Of a DNA stretch of 64,000 nucleotides, positions 19,442-30,070 are shown in pieces. The position numbers were made by a program, and so were the translations under genes. This DNA comes from Prorocentrum cordatum (taxonomy: Eukaryota > Sar > Dinophyceae > Prorocentrales > Prorocentraceae). Every line of letters begins with the position of its first letter. The stretch's first letter is position 1. A model generated the notes under the pieces. The model was not told the origin of the DNA. It did no database searches and worked only from the letters and a program-made list of their open reading frames with translations. The stretch lies in contig CAUYUJ010018059.1 in the NCBI GenBank assembly GCA_963575745.1, positions 72,001 to 136,000 of the forward strand, given 5' to 3'.

Positions 19442-21718
19442 ATGAGTACGACCGGTACCAGGAGCACAGCTACGCTCAGCACGTCGGTGAGCAATTCGAT
19501 CGAGATCAGCGCCACGAGTATGACAAATACGACCAGTACCAGCGGCACCACTACGCCCAACACGTCGGCGAGCAATACAACCGAGAGCAGCACCACGATT
19601 GTGACGAGTACGACCGGTACCAACGGCACCACTATGCCTAGCACGTGGGCTAGCAGTACGATAGAGAGCAGCACCACGAGTATGACGAGTACGACCGGTA
19701 CCAGCGGCAACACTACGCCCAGCGCGTCGGCGAGCACTACAACCGAGAGCAGCACCACGAGTATGACGAGTGTGACCTGTACCAGCGGCACCACTACGTC
19801 CGGCACGACGGTGAGCAGTACGAGCGATAGCAGCAACGCGAGTATGACGAGTGCGACCTGTACCAGCGGCACCACTACGCCCAGCGCGTCGGTGAGCACC
19901 ACAACCGAGAGCAGCACCACGAGTATGACAAGTGCGACCTGTACCAGCGGAAGCACTATGAACAGCAAGTCGTCGAGCAGTAGAACCGAGAGCAGCACCA
20001 CGAGTATGACGAGTGCGACGGGTACCAGCGGCACCACTACGCCCAGCGTGTCGGGTAGCAGTACGACCGAGAGCAGCGCCACGAGTATGACGAGTACAAC
20101 CGGTACCAGCGTCACCACTACGCCCAGCACGTCGGCGAGCAGTACGACTGAGAGCAGCACCGCAAGTATGACGAGTAAGACCTGTTCCAGCGGCACCACT
20201 ACGCCCAGCACGTCGACGAGCAGTACGATAGAGAACAGCACCACGAGTATGACGAGTACGACCTGTACCAGCGGCACCACTACGCCCAGCGCGTCGGCGA
20301 GCACTACAACCGAGAGCAGCACCACGAGTATGACGAGTGCGACCTGTACCAGCGGCACCACAACGTCCGGCACGACGGTGAGCAGCACGAGCGATAGCAG
20401 CAACGCGAGTATGACGAGTGCGACCTGTACCAGTGGCACCACTACGCCCAGCCCGTCGGTGAGCACTACAACCGAGAGCAGCACCAAGAGTATGACAAGT
20501 GCGACCTGTACCAGCGGCATCACTATGAACAGCAAGTCGGCGAGCAGTAGAACCGAGAGCAGCACCACGAGTATGACGAGTGCGACCAGTACCAGCGGCA
20601 CCACTACGCCCAGCGCGTCGGGTAGCAGTACTACCGAGAGCAGCACCACGAGTATGACGAGTACAACCGGTACAAGCGTCACCACTACGCCCAGCACGTC
20701 GGCGAGCAGTACGACTGAGAGCAGCACCACAAGTATGACGAGTAAGACCTGTACCAGCGGCACCACTACGCCCAGCACGTCGACGAGCAGTACGAGTACG
20801 AGCGAGAGCAGCAACACGAGTATGACGAGAGCGACCAGTGCCAGCGAGACCACTACGCCCAGCACGTCGGCGAGCAGAACGACCGAGAGCAGCACCACGA
20901 GTATGACGACTGCGACCGGTACCAGCGACACCACTGCGAACAGCACGTCGGAAAATAGGACGACCGAGAGCAGCACCAAGAGTACGGCGAGTGCGACAGG
21001 CACCAGCGGCACCACTACGCCCAGCACGTCGGAGGGCAGTACCCCTGAGAGCAGCACCGCGAGTATGACGAGTGCGACCTGTACCAGCGGCTCCACTATG
21101 CCCAGCACGTCGGAGGGCAGTACGACCGAGAGCAGCACCACGAGTATGACGAGTACAACCAGTAACAGCGGCAACACTATGCACAGCACGTCGGAGAGCA
21201 CTACGGCCGAGAGCAGCACCACGAGTATGACGAGTAAGACCAGTATCAACGGTACCACTACGCCCAGCACGTCGGAGGGCAGTACGATAGAGAGCAGCAC
21301 CACGAGTATGACGAGTTTGACCAGTACCAGCGGCCACATTTCGCCCAGCGCGTCGGTGAGCACTACGACCGAGAGCAGCACCATGAGTATGACGAGTGCG
21401 ACTGGTACCAGCGGCACCACTATGCCCAGCACGTCGGCGAGCAGTACAACCGAGAGCAGCACCACAAGTATGACGAGTAAGACCTGTACCAGCGGCACCA
21501 CTACGCCTAGCACGTCGGTAGCCAGTCCGTCCGAGAGCAGCACCACGAGTATGACAAGTGCGACCAGTACCAGCGGCACCACTACGCCCAGCACGTCGGC
21601 GAGCAGCACGATCGAGAGCAGCACTACAAGTATGACGATTACGACCTGTACCAGCGGCACCACTACGCGAAGCACGTCGGTGAGCAGTCCGACCGAGAGA
21701 GTAGCACAACGAGTATGA
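19442..21718 (+). CDS. Ser/Thr-rich mucin-like repeat protein, segment 1
   Basis: First part of a mucin-like array. The frame equals that of the upstream secreted protein and is open from 19346, immediately after its TAG, so the Met at 19442 may not be a real start. Units of 27 residues read like GTTTPSTSASSTTESSTTSM; many carry a single Cys (TCTSG), which could cross-link. Such Ser/Thr density suggests heavy O-glycosylation at the cell surface or in a matrix. The frame is lost near 21695-21701, where a GAGAG sequence has 2 extra bases relative to the repeat consensus. Very long frames on the opposite strand are shadows of the array. Confidence 0.65.
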   Translation: MSTTGTRSTATLSTSVSNSIEISATSMTNTTSTSGTTTPNTSASNTTESSTTIVTSTTGTNGTTMPSTWASSTIESSTTSMTSTTGTSGNTTPSASASTTTESSTTSMTSVTCTSGTTTSGTTVSSTSDSSNASMTSATCTSGTTTPSASVSTTTESSTTSMTSATCTSGSTMNSKSSSSRTESSTTSMTSATGTSGTTTPSVSGSSTTESSATSMTSTTGTSVTTTPSTSASSTTESSTASMTSKTCSSGTTTPSTSTSSTIENSTTSMTSTTCTSGTTTPSASASTTTESSTTSMTSATCTSGTTTSGTTVSSTSDSSNASMTSATCTSGTTTPSPSVSTTTESSTKSMTSATCTSGITMNSKSASSRTESSTTSMTSATSTSGTTTPSASGSSTTESSTTSMTSTTGTSVTTTPSTSASSTTESSTTSMTSKTCTSGTTTPSTSTSSTSTSESSNTSMTRATSASETTTPSTSASRTTESSTTSMTTATGTSDTTANSTSENRTTESSTKSTASATGTSGTTTPSTSEGSTPESSTASMTSATCTSGSTMPSTSEGSTTESSTTSMTSTTSNSGNTMHSTSESTTAESSTTSMTSKTSINGTTTPSTSEGSTIESSTTSMTSLTSTSGHISPSASVSTTTESSTMSMTSATGTSGTTMPSTSASSTTESSTTSMTSKTCTSGTTTPSTSVASPSESSTTSMTSATSTSGTTTPSTSASSTIESSTTSMTITTCTSGTTTRSTSVSSPTERVAQRV

Positions 21719-24700
21719 CAAGTGCGACCAGTACCAGCGGCACCACCACGTCCGGCACGTCGGAGGGCAGCACGAGCGAGAGCAGCAACTCGAGTATGAC
21801 GAGTGCGACCAGTACCAGTGACACCACTACGCCCAGCACGTCGACGAGCAGTACAACCGAGAGCAGCACCACGAGTATGACGAGTACGACCGGTACCAGC
21901 GTCACCACTACGCCCAGCACGTCGGCGAGCAATACGACTGAGAGCAGCACCACAAGTATGACGAGTACGACCAGTACCAGCGGCACCACTACGCCCAGCG
22001 CTTCGGCGAGCAGCACGAACGAGAGCAGCACCACAACTGTGACGAGTAAGACCTGTACCAGCGGCACCACTACGCGAAGCACGTCGGAAAGCAGTACGAC
22101 CGAGAGCAGCACCACGAGTATGACGAGTACGACCGGAACCAGCAACATCATATCGCCAAGCACGTTGGAGAGTACTACGACTGAAAGTAGCACCACGAGT
22201 AAGGCGGATACGGCCAGTACCAGCAGCACCCTTACGCCCATCACGTCGGCGAACACTACGATCGAGAGCAGCACCACGAGAAACACGAGTACGAACGCCA
22301 CCAGCAGCACCTCTGCGCCCAGCACATCGGAGAGTAATACAAGCGAGAGCAGCCCCACGATTATGACGAGTACGACGGAGACCAGCAGCACCACCACGCC
22401 TAGCACGACGGATAGCCGTACGACCGAGAGCAGCACCACGAGTATGACGAGTATAACCAGTAACAGCGGCAACACTATGCCCAGCACGTCGGAGAGCACT
22501 ACGACCGAGAGCAGCACCACGAGTATGACGAGTGTGATCGCTACCAGCAACATCACTCCGCCCAGCACGTCGGCAAGCAGTACGACCGAGAGCAGCACCA
22601 CGAGGGTGGCGACCACGACCGAGAGCAGCAGCACCACTACGCCCAGCACGTCGGCGAGCAGTACGACCGAAAGCAGCGTCACGAGTATAATCAGCACGGT
22701 AGGTACCAGAAGCAACGCTAAGCCCAGCGCGTTGGCGAGCAGCATGAACGAGAGCAGCACCACGAGTGTGACGAGCACGACCGAGACCAGCAGCGCCACC
22801 ACGCCCAGCACGTCGGAGGGCAGTACGACCCAAAGCAGCACCACGACTGTGACGAGCACGACCGAGACTCGCAGCACCACTACGCCCAGCACGTCGGCGA
22901 GCAGTACGACCGAGAGCAGCACCACGAGGGTGACGAGCACGACCGAGACCAGCAGCAACACTACGCCCAGCGCTCCGGCGAGCAGTACAACCGAGGACAG
23001 CACCACGAGGGTGACGAGCACGACCGGTACCAGCAGCGCCACTACGCACAGCACGTCGGCAAGCAGTACAACCGAAAGCAGCACCACGAGGGTGACGAGC
23101 ACGACCGAGACCAGCAACACCACTTCGCACAGCACGTCGGCGAGCAGTACGACTGAAAGCAGCACCACGAGTGCAGCGAACACAACCGATACCAGCAGCA
23201 CCACCACGCCCAGCGCGTCGGCGAGCAGTACGAACGAGAGCAGCACCACGAGTGTGACGAGCACGACCGAGACCAGCAGCACCACTACGTCAAGCACGTC
23301 GGCGAGTTGTATAAACGAAAGCAGCAGCACCACGAGTGGGGCGAGCACGACCGAGACCAGCAGCACCACTGCGCCCTGCACGTTGGCGAGCAGTACGACC
23401 GAGAGCAAGGCCCCGAGTATGATCAGCACGACTGAGACCAGCAACATCACTACGCCCAGCACGTCGGCAAGCGGTACGAGCGAGAGCAGCACCACAAGGG
23501 TGACGAGCACGACCGCCACCCGCAGCACCACTACACCCAGCGCGTCGGCGAGCAGTACGACCGAGAGCTGCACCACGATTGGGACGAGCACGACCGGCAC
23601 CAACAGCACCACTACGCCCAGCACGTCGGCGAGCAGTACGACCGACAGCAGCACCACGAGTGTGACGAGCGCGACCGGTACCAGCAGCACTGCCACACCC
23701 AGCGCGGCGGCGAGCAGTACGACCAACAGCAGCACCACGACTGTGACGAGCACGACCGAAACCAGCAGCACCACTACGCCCAGCACGTCGGCGAGCAGTG
23801 CAACCGAAAGAAGCGCCGCGAGTGGGACGAGCACGACCGAGACCAGCAACACTACCACGCACAGCAAGTCGGCCAACAGTACGACCGAAAGCGGTACCAC
23901 GAGTGGGACGAGCACAACCGGCACCAGCAATACCACTACGCCCAGCACGTCGGCGAGCAGTACGACCGAGAGCAGCACCACGAGTGTGGAGAGCACGACC
24001 GGTACCAGCAGCACAACCACGCCCAGCGCAACAGCGAGCAGTACGACCGAGAGCTGCACCACGACTGTGACGAGCACTACCCCTACCAGCAGCACCACTA
24101 CGCCCAGCACGTCGGCGAGCAGTACGACCGAGAGCAGCACCACGAGTGTGATGAGCACGACTGAGACCAGCAGCGCCACTACGCCCAGCACGTCGGCGAG
24201 TAGTACGACCGAGAGCATGTCCACTAGTGTGACGAGCACGATCGAGACCAGCAGCACAACTGCGCCCAGCACGTCGGCGAGCAGCACGACCGACAGCAGC
24301 ATCCCGCTCGGGACGAGCGCGACCCGTACAAGCAGCACCGCCACGCCCAGCGCGGCGGCGAGCAGTCCGACCAACAGCAGCACCACGACTGTGACGAGCA
24401 CGACCGAGACCCGCAGCACCACTACGCCCAGCACGTCGGCGAGCAGTGCGACTGAAAGCAGCACCACGGGGGTGACGAACACAGCCGAGACCAGCAGCAA
24501 CACTACGCCCAGCACGTCGGCGAGCAGTGCGACCGAGAGCAGCACCGCGAGGGTGACGAGCACGACCGAGACCAGCAGCAACACTACGCCTAGCACGTCG
24601 GCGAACAGTACGACCGAGAGCATCTCCACGAGTGTGACAAGCACGACCGAGACCAGCAGCATCACCACGCCCAGCACGTCGGCGAGCACTACGACTGAGA

Positions 24701-25056
24701 GCAGCACCACGAGTATGACGAGCATGACCGGCACCAGCAGCGCCACCACGCCCAGTGCGTCGGCGAGCAGTACGACTGAGAACAGCACCACCACGCCCAG
24801 CACGTCGGCGAGCAGTATGACCGTGAGCAGCACCACGAGGGCCACGAGCGCGAACGAGACAAGCTGCGCCACTACGCCCAGCACGTCGGCGAGCAGTGCG
24901 ACCGAGAGCAGCACCGCGAGGGTAACGAGCACGACTAGTACCAGCAGCACCACTACGCCCAGCACGTCGGCGAGCAGTACATCCGAAACTAGCACCACGA
25001 GTGGGACGAGCACGACTGGCACCGGCAGCACCACTACGCCCAGCACGTCGGCGAGC
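21715..25056 (+). CDS. Ser/Thr-rich mucin-like repeat protein, segment 2
   Basis: Continuation of the array in the next frame after the 2-bp insertion. Units are the same 27-residue type, but the Met-containing TTSMTS motif gives way to TTSVTS or TTRVTS, and SGTTTPST to TETSSTTTPST, so the array has regional subtypes. Cys is rare here. Repeat register is broken near 23320 (an extra Ser) and near 24790 (a short unit). Near 25058 a deletion of about 4 bases shifts the frame; the remaining codons to a stop at 25245 are out of register. The indels could be sequence errors in a repetitive region. Confidence 0.6.
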
Positions 25057-25058
25057 AG

Positions 25059-27728
25059 AACGAAAGCAGCACCACGGTTGGGGCGAGCATATCTGGCACC
25101 GCCAATACCACTACGCCTAGCACGTCGGCGAGCAGCACGACCGAGAGCAGCATCACGAGTGTGGAGAGCACGACCGGCACCAGCAGCACCGCCTCGCCCA
25201 GCGCGTCGTCGAGCAGTACGACCGAGAGCAGCACCACCAGGATGACCAGCACAACCGAAACCAGCAGCACCACTACGCCCAGCACGGCGGCGAGCAGTAT
25301 GACTGAGAGCAGCACCGCGAGGGTAACGAGCACGACTAGTACCAGCAGCACCACTACGCCCAGCACGTCGGCGAGCAGTGCGACCGAGAGCAGCACCACG
25401 AGGGTAACGAGCACGACCGAGACCAGCAGCACCACTACGCTCAGCAAGCCGGCGAGAAGTACGGCCGAGAGCAACACCACGAGTGGGACGAGCACGACGG
25501 AGACCAGCAGCACCACCACGCCCAGCACGTCGGCGAGCAGTGCGACCGGGAGCAGCACCACGAGGGTGACCAGCACTTCCACGCCCAGCACGTCGGCGAG
25601 CAGTACGACCGAGAGCAGCACCACGGGGGTAAGGAGCACGACCAGTACCAGCAGCATCACTACGCCCAGCACGTCGGCGAGCAGTACGACCGAGAGCAGC
25701 ACCACGAGGATAACGAGCACGACCGAGACCAGCAGCACCACTATGCCCATCACAGCGGCGATCAGTACGACCGAGAGCAACTCCACGAGAATGACGAGCA
25801 CGACCGAGACCAGCAGCACCACTACGCCGAGCACGTCGGCGAGCAGTACGACCGAGAGCAACACCACGATGGCGACGAGCACGATAGGTACCAGCAGCAC
25901 CACCACGCCCAGCACGTCGGCGAGCAGTACGACCGAGAGCAGCACCACGAGTGGGACGAGCACGAGACGTACCAGCAGCACCACTACGCACACCACGTTG
26001 GCGAGCAGTACAATCGAGAGCAGCACCAGGAACATGACCAGCTCGACCGATACGAGCAGCACCGCTACGCCCAGCACGACGGCGAGCAGCACGACCGAGA
26101 GCAGCACCACGAGTGTAAAGAGCACGACTGGTACCAGCAGCACGGGTACGCTCAGCACATCGGTGAGCAGCACGACCGAGAGCAGCACCGCGAGTGTGAC
26201 GAGCACGACCGACTTCAGCATCACCGCTACGCCGAGCACGTCGGCGAGCAGTACGACTGAGAGCAGCGCCACGAGTACGACGATCACGACCGAGACCAGC
26301 AGCACCACCACGCCCAGCACGTCGGCGAGCAGTTCGACAAAAAGCAGCACCACGACAGTGACGAGCACGATCGGGGTCAGCAGCACCGCCACGCCCAGCG
26401 CGTCGGCGAACAGTACGACCGAGAGCAGCACCACGAGTGTAAAGAACACGACTGGTACCAGCAGCACGGGTACGCCCCGCACATCGGTGAGCAGTACGAC
26501 CGAGAGCAGCACCGCGAGTGTGACGAGCACGACCGACTTCAGCAGCACCACTACGCCGAGCACGGCGGCAAGCGGTACGACGGAGAGCAGAGCCACGAGC
26601 GTGACGAGCACGACCGGTACCGGCAGCACCACTAGCATCACTACGCCCAGCACGTCGGCGAGCAGCACGGGTACAGGTATAACCATGAGTGTTCCGAGCG
26701 AGCCCAGTACCAGCAGCACCACTACGCCCAACACATCGTCGAGCAGCAGCGGTGAGAGCAGCAACGCGAGTGTTCAGAGTGCGACTGGCACCAACAACAC
26801 CACTACAACCAGCACGACGATAAGCATTACGAGCACGACCAATACCAGCAGCATCATGCTTCACAGCAACATTGCAACTAGCGGCACCACATCGACCAGC
26901 ACGACGGACAGCAGCAGCGCCACGTTCAGCAGCACAATCACTGGTGAGACCAGGGGAACTTGCCGCACCGTCCCCGAGAGGGCGTTGCGCCTCTTCTGGC
27001 ACGCCCGCGGACGGTCGCAGGTGCTTGCGGCCTTGCTGTTCTGGGCGCTCTCGGCATGGAATGCCGCCGGCCATCGGGGGAGTGCAGGATGTCAGCTGGA
27101 GCCAACTCGGCAGCTGCCAATCCCCCTCACCATGCTGTGCCTCGCAGGCCATCTCACGTGCGCTCTCGCGGTGCTCACCTGTCTCTCTGTGGACCTGCTC
27201 CTTGCCGTACTAACGATCGGGCGGCGCCTCATGGCCAGGCCCTCCAAGGCGTGCGGACTCGTGCAGAAGTATGGCAAGAAGTACGCTCTCGCGATCGTGC
27301 TGCTCGTTAGTTGCCTGCTGGCCGCTGCGCTTACGGGAGCTGCTGTCGGTGCCCCCAGCTACGCGATGACGTTGGCAGGCAAGACACGGGCGGATTCGGG
27401 CGCAACGAACTGGCGAATCTTCCCGCTCTGGCACTGCTGCTGCCGCTGGGCATGGCGCCCTACCAGACGACGCTGCCGGGCAACGGTCGCGACGACGGCC
27501 ACGAGAGGTCGCCGCGACGTGGTACGCCACGCTCCCCCGGACGGGCAGAGCAGCTACGTGCGCGATGTGTACTTCCATTATACCGCCGCAGGTGATCCGC
27601 TGTCGCACAAGCAGTGCGCCGCAGAGCCCCGTCGCCTGCTTGGAGTGCGCTCTTGTCTGCGCCCAGACCAGCAACGCTGCCCTGGAACTGGCCGACGACC
27701 TTCCTTTTGCTTTCAAAAGAGAAGTTGA
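25059..27728 (+). CDS. Ser/Thr-rich mucin-like repeat protein, segment 3, hydrophobic C-terminus
   Basis: Third frame of the array, running to about 26945, then a unique part. The unique part has hydrophobic stretches VLAALLFWALSAWNAAG, LTMLCLAGHLTCALAVLTCL with its continuation to about 27225, and YALAIVLLVSCLLAAALTGA (about 27280-27340), so this end could anchor the protein in a membrane. After about 27345 the text becomes Arg/Cys-rich and implausible; another frame (27311-27595) reads LANLPALALLLPLGMAPYQ there, suggesting one more frameshift or an intron. The last 150 bp overlap the start of the downstream RT frame, so the real gene end is not resolved. Confidence 0.55.
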   Translation, partial: NESSTTVGASISGTANTTTPSTSASSTTESSITSVESTTGTSSTASPSASSSSTTESSTTRMTSTTETSSTTTPSTAASSMTESSTARVTSTTSTSSTTTPSTSASSATESSTTRVTSTTETSSTTTLSKPARSTAESNTTSGTSTTETSSTTTPSTSASSATGSSTTRVTSTSTPSTSASSTTESSTTGVRSTTSTSSITTPSTSASSTTESSTTRITSTTETSSTTMPITAAISTTESNSTRMTSTTETSSTTTPSTSASSTTESNTTMATSTIGTSSTTTPSTSASSTTESSTTSGTSTRRTSSTTTHTTLASSTIESSTRNMTSSTDTSSTATPSTTASSTTESSTTSVKSTTGTSSTGTLSTSVSSTTESSTASVTSTTDFSITATPSTSASSTTESSATSTTITTETSSTTTPSTSASSSTKSSTTTVTSTIGVSSTATPSASANSTTESSTTSVKNTTGTSSTGTPRTSVSSTTESSTASVTSTTDFSSTTTPSTAASGTTESRATSVTSTTGTGSTTSITTPSTSASSTGTGITMSVPSEPSTSSTTTPNTSSSSSGESSNASVQSATGTNNTTTTSTTISITSTTNTSSIMLHSNIATSGTTSTSTTDSSSATFSSTITGETRGTCRTVPERALRLFWHARGRSQVLAALLFWALSAWNAAGHRGSAGCQLEPTRQLPIPLTMLCLAGHLTCALAVLTCLSVDLLLAVLTIGRRLMARPSKACGLVQKYGKKYALAIVLLVSCLLAAALTGAAVGAPSYAMTLAGKTRADSGATNWRIFPLWHCCCRWAWRPTRRRCRATVATTATRGRRDVVRHAPPDGQSSYVRDVYFHYTAAGDPLSHKQCAAEPRRLLGVRSCLRPDQQRCPGTGRRPSFCFQKRS

Positions 27729-29253
27729 ACACAAATGGGCTGCCGTCGTCACCGCGCCGGCGCCGCGTGCGCCAGCCGACGCGCAACTCCAACTCGACAC
27801 GGCCAGGCACGCCAGCAGCGACGCCAACGCCGAATGGGCGGACGCCATCACGCCAGAAATGGTCCAACAACCAGTGCCCACGGCCGCCCATATACCGCCG
27901 CACGCTCGCGGGGTAGTGGGCGCCATCATAACGGAGCACACGAAGGCTTTCGCCCACGAGATCCACCACGGCACCCCGGAGTCCATCACCAAGGCGGCCA
28001 AGCGTTGGTTCATGCTCCCTAAGCTGCTGTTCGGGCACGCCAACCTCCGAGGCGGCAAGAGAGGCAACGCTCAGCTCACCACTACGCTGTTCCGCCGGGC
28101 CACGGAGATCAGGGAGCACCGCGAAGCGCAGCTTTGGGGCGCCGTCCTTGATTCCGCCCCACCTCCTTTGCGCGCCAGGCGGAAGACTACCGCAGAGCAC
28201 GACGTTATGACGGCGCGCAAACTCGCGGAGGCAGGCGCCGTGGGCAAAGCTACGAGAGTCCTCCGCGAAGCACTCGAAATTGCCGGAGACCAGCTGACCT
28301 TGCAAGCCGCACCGCAGCTCTTCCCACACCATCAACCACAGCCACCAGCAGCCTACGACGAACAGGACGACGAGCAGCAACAGTTCGAGCTACACTTCGC
28401 CAGAGCCTTGCGGGCCGCACCAAAACGAAGCGCAGCTGGGCCCGACGGGTGGCGGTACGAGCACTTCCAACTCGTCCACACTGACCTGTCCGCTCTGTGT
28501 GCCCTGGCCACAGTGGCCGCAGCACTAGCCCGCGGCACCCTCCCGCAGGAAGTGCAGGAACTGGCGACGGCCGCCCGCCTCCTCCCGCTCACCAAGAGCC
28601 CCACCCGAATCCGCCCCATCAACCTCGCCAGCCCGCTTCGCCGTCTCGCGTCCAAGGCGGTCAACAAAATGGCGGCGGACGAGGTCGCCGAGGGGCTTCG
28701 CGGCAAGCAGTACGGGTACAAGCACACGGCTGGGGCGGAACTAGTCCACAAGCACGTGTCCACTGCCCTCCACGTCCGCCCGGACTACGCCGTGCTCTCT
28801 CTGGACGCTGCAGACGCCTTCCAGAACCTGAGCAGGGTGTACATCAACGAAGGTATCGATACTCACTGCCCAAAACTCCGCCGATGGGCAAGAGGCTTCC
28901 TGCCGGGCGCCGGGCAGGTAGTCTACCACGACACCGGGGGCAGAAGACACATTTGGAACCAAACGACGGGGATCTTCCAGGGGTGCGGCATGGCCACCAC
29001 GCTCTTCTGCCTCGGACTCGACCGAGCCCTCGAGGGGCCAAACACCAACTCGACGCAGCAGGTATACAGCACGAGCTCTTCGGCTACATCGACGACCTCA
29101 CCATCCTTGCGAAGCCTGAAGACCTGCCCACCATATACGCAGCATACACCAACGCACTCAGCCAAGCCGGCCTCCAAACACGCGTCGACAAATGTAAGGT
29201 GTGGGCGAGGAATCCTGCCGCGATACCAGCGGGCCTACCCGTGCCGCGAGTAG
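27565..29253 (+). pseudogene. RT element: N-terminal region and RT fingers/palm up to motif B
   Basis: RT of RVT_1 type. Landmarks: Cys-containing N-terminal part (CLECALVC), RSAAGPDGWRYEHF (motif 1), RIRPINLASPLRRLASKAVN (motif 2), YAVLSLDAADAFQNLSR (motif A with catalytic Asp) and GIFQGCGMATTLFCLGLDRA (motif B). The frame leaves the RT register between about 29045 and 29080; the last 60 codons of the open frame are Ser/Thr-rich shadow text. The first codons (MCTSIIPPQV) are not clearly a true start. Partner pieces lie downstream in other frames. Confidence 0.78.
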
Positions 29254-30070
29254 AGCAGCCCACCATCTTACGACAACGCGCCGACGACTTCTCCGGCCTG
29301 GCACAGACGCCGGTAACCGCCGACCAGCACGCCGAGGAGGGCAGCCTGCACTCACCCGCCTCGCCGCGACTACAACGCCAACGAACCAGGAGGACGACTG
29401 CCATGGCCAGACTCATGGACCTTCACAAAGCCGGCCTAGACGTTCAGACGTCTTTGGTATTTCTACGAACCCTCACTGCAGGAGACATGACTTGGCACAT
29501 GCGCATCACCGGGGTTCCCGCCCAAACGGCGACACAGCTCGACGCCGACCTGCTCAGCACACTGGAGGAGCTAGTACAAACGCACGACCTCACAGCGGAG
29601 CAGAAAGAGAAATACTGGCACCCTGTCGCTTTGGGCGGCTTGGGATTCCAGAGCGTGAGCGCAGCGCGCCTGGATGCCCAAGCGGCCTCGTGGGCGCTCT
29701 GCGAGAAGCCAGTGCTCCAGCGATTGGGCCTTCGCGACAGAGATGACCTTCTCCACTACTGCCCGGGCTTGAGACCGGCGCTCCACCGCCTCCAGAGCAC
29801 TGTCAACGCGCTGACTCAGGAAGAGGCAGCACAGCAGGCGCCCGACACGGAGCCGCCCGACACCACCCAGCGGCGCTTTACCAGGCACAGGCGGCACGCA
29901 GAGTGGACGCAGTGGCTACGACGCACCCAGACGGAACCGCATCAACGGGCCTGGGCTCTTAGCACGACAGGCAAGGGGGCAGGCGCGTGGCTCGGGCCGC
30001 CCACGCGGCCCGACCACCACCTCGCTGACGCCCACTTCAGGATGGCCGCGAGACACAGACTCGGAGGTCT
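29040..30070 (+). pseudogene. RT element: catalytic YIDD box, thumb and connection
   Basis: Continues the RT in the next frame. HELFGYIDDLTILAK carries the catalytic Asp pair (29091-29096). Downstream are KCKVWARNPA (motif D/E area), a helical thumb-like region, and WHPVALGGLGFQS, which I recall as typical of RTs in this group. The coding register is lost again near 30070, before the zinc finger. The surrounding open frame extends from 28497 to 30329, but only the middle part is meaningful. Confidence 0.75.

Larger units (their letters stand above)
19440..26945 (+). repeat. 81-bp tandem repeat array, about 92 units
   Basis: CCCAGC-x-CGTCGG recurs at 81 bp (for example 20042, 20123). Higher-order structure is visible: a 7-unit block (567 bp) from 19718 is repeated from 20285 with the same order of variant units, and a 4-unit step (324 bp) joins 26113 and 26437. 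The array therefore grew by duplication of multi-unit blocks as well as single units. Confidence 0.92.

Noticed and set aside
18134-27152. Very long minus-strand open frames (about 1,195, 1,231 and 1,829 codons), Ala/Arg- or Leu/Val-rich
   Set aside because: They mirror the 81-bp array and its neighbour; the plus strand is the coding one because it continues a signal-peptide protein in frame.
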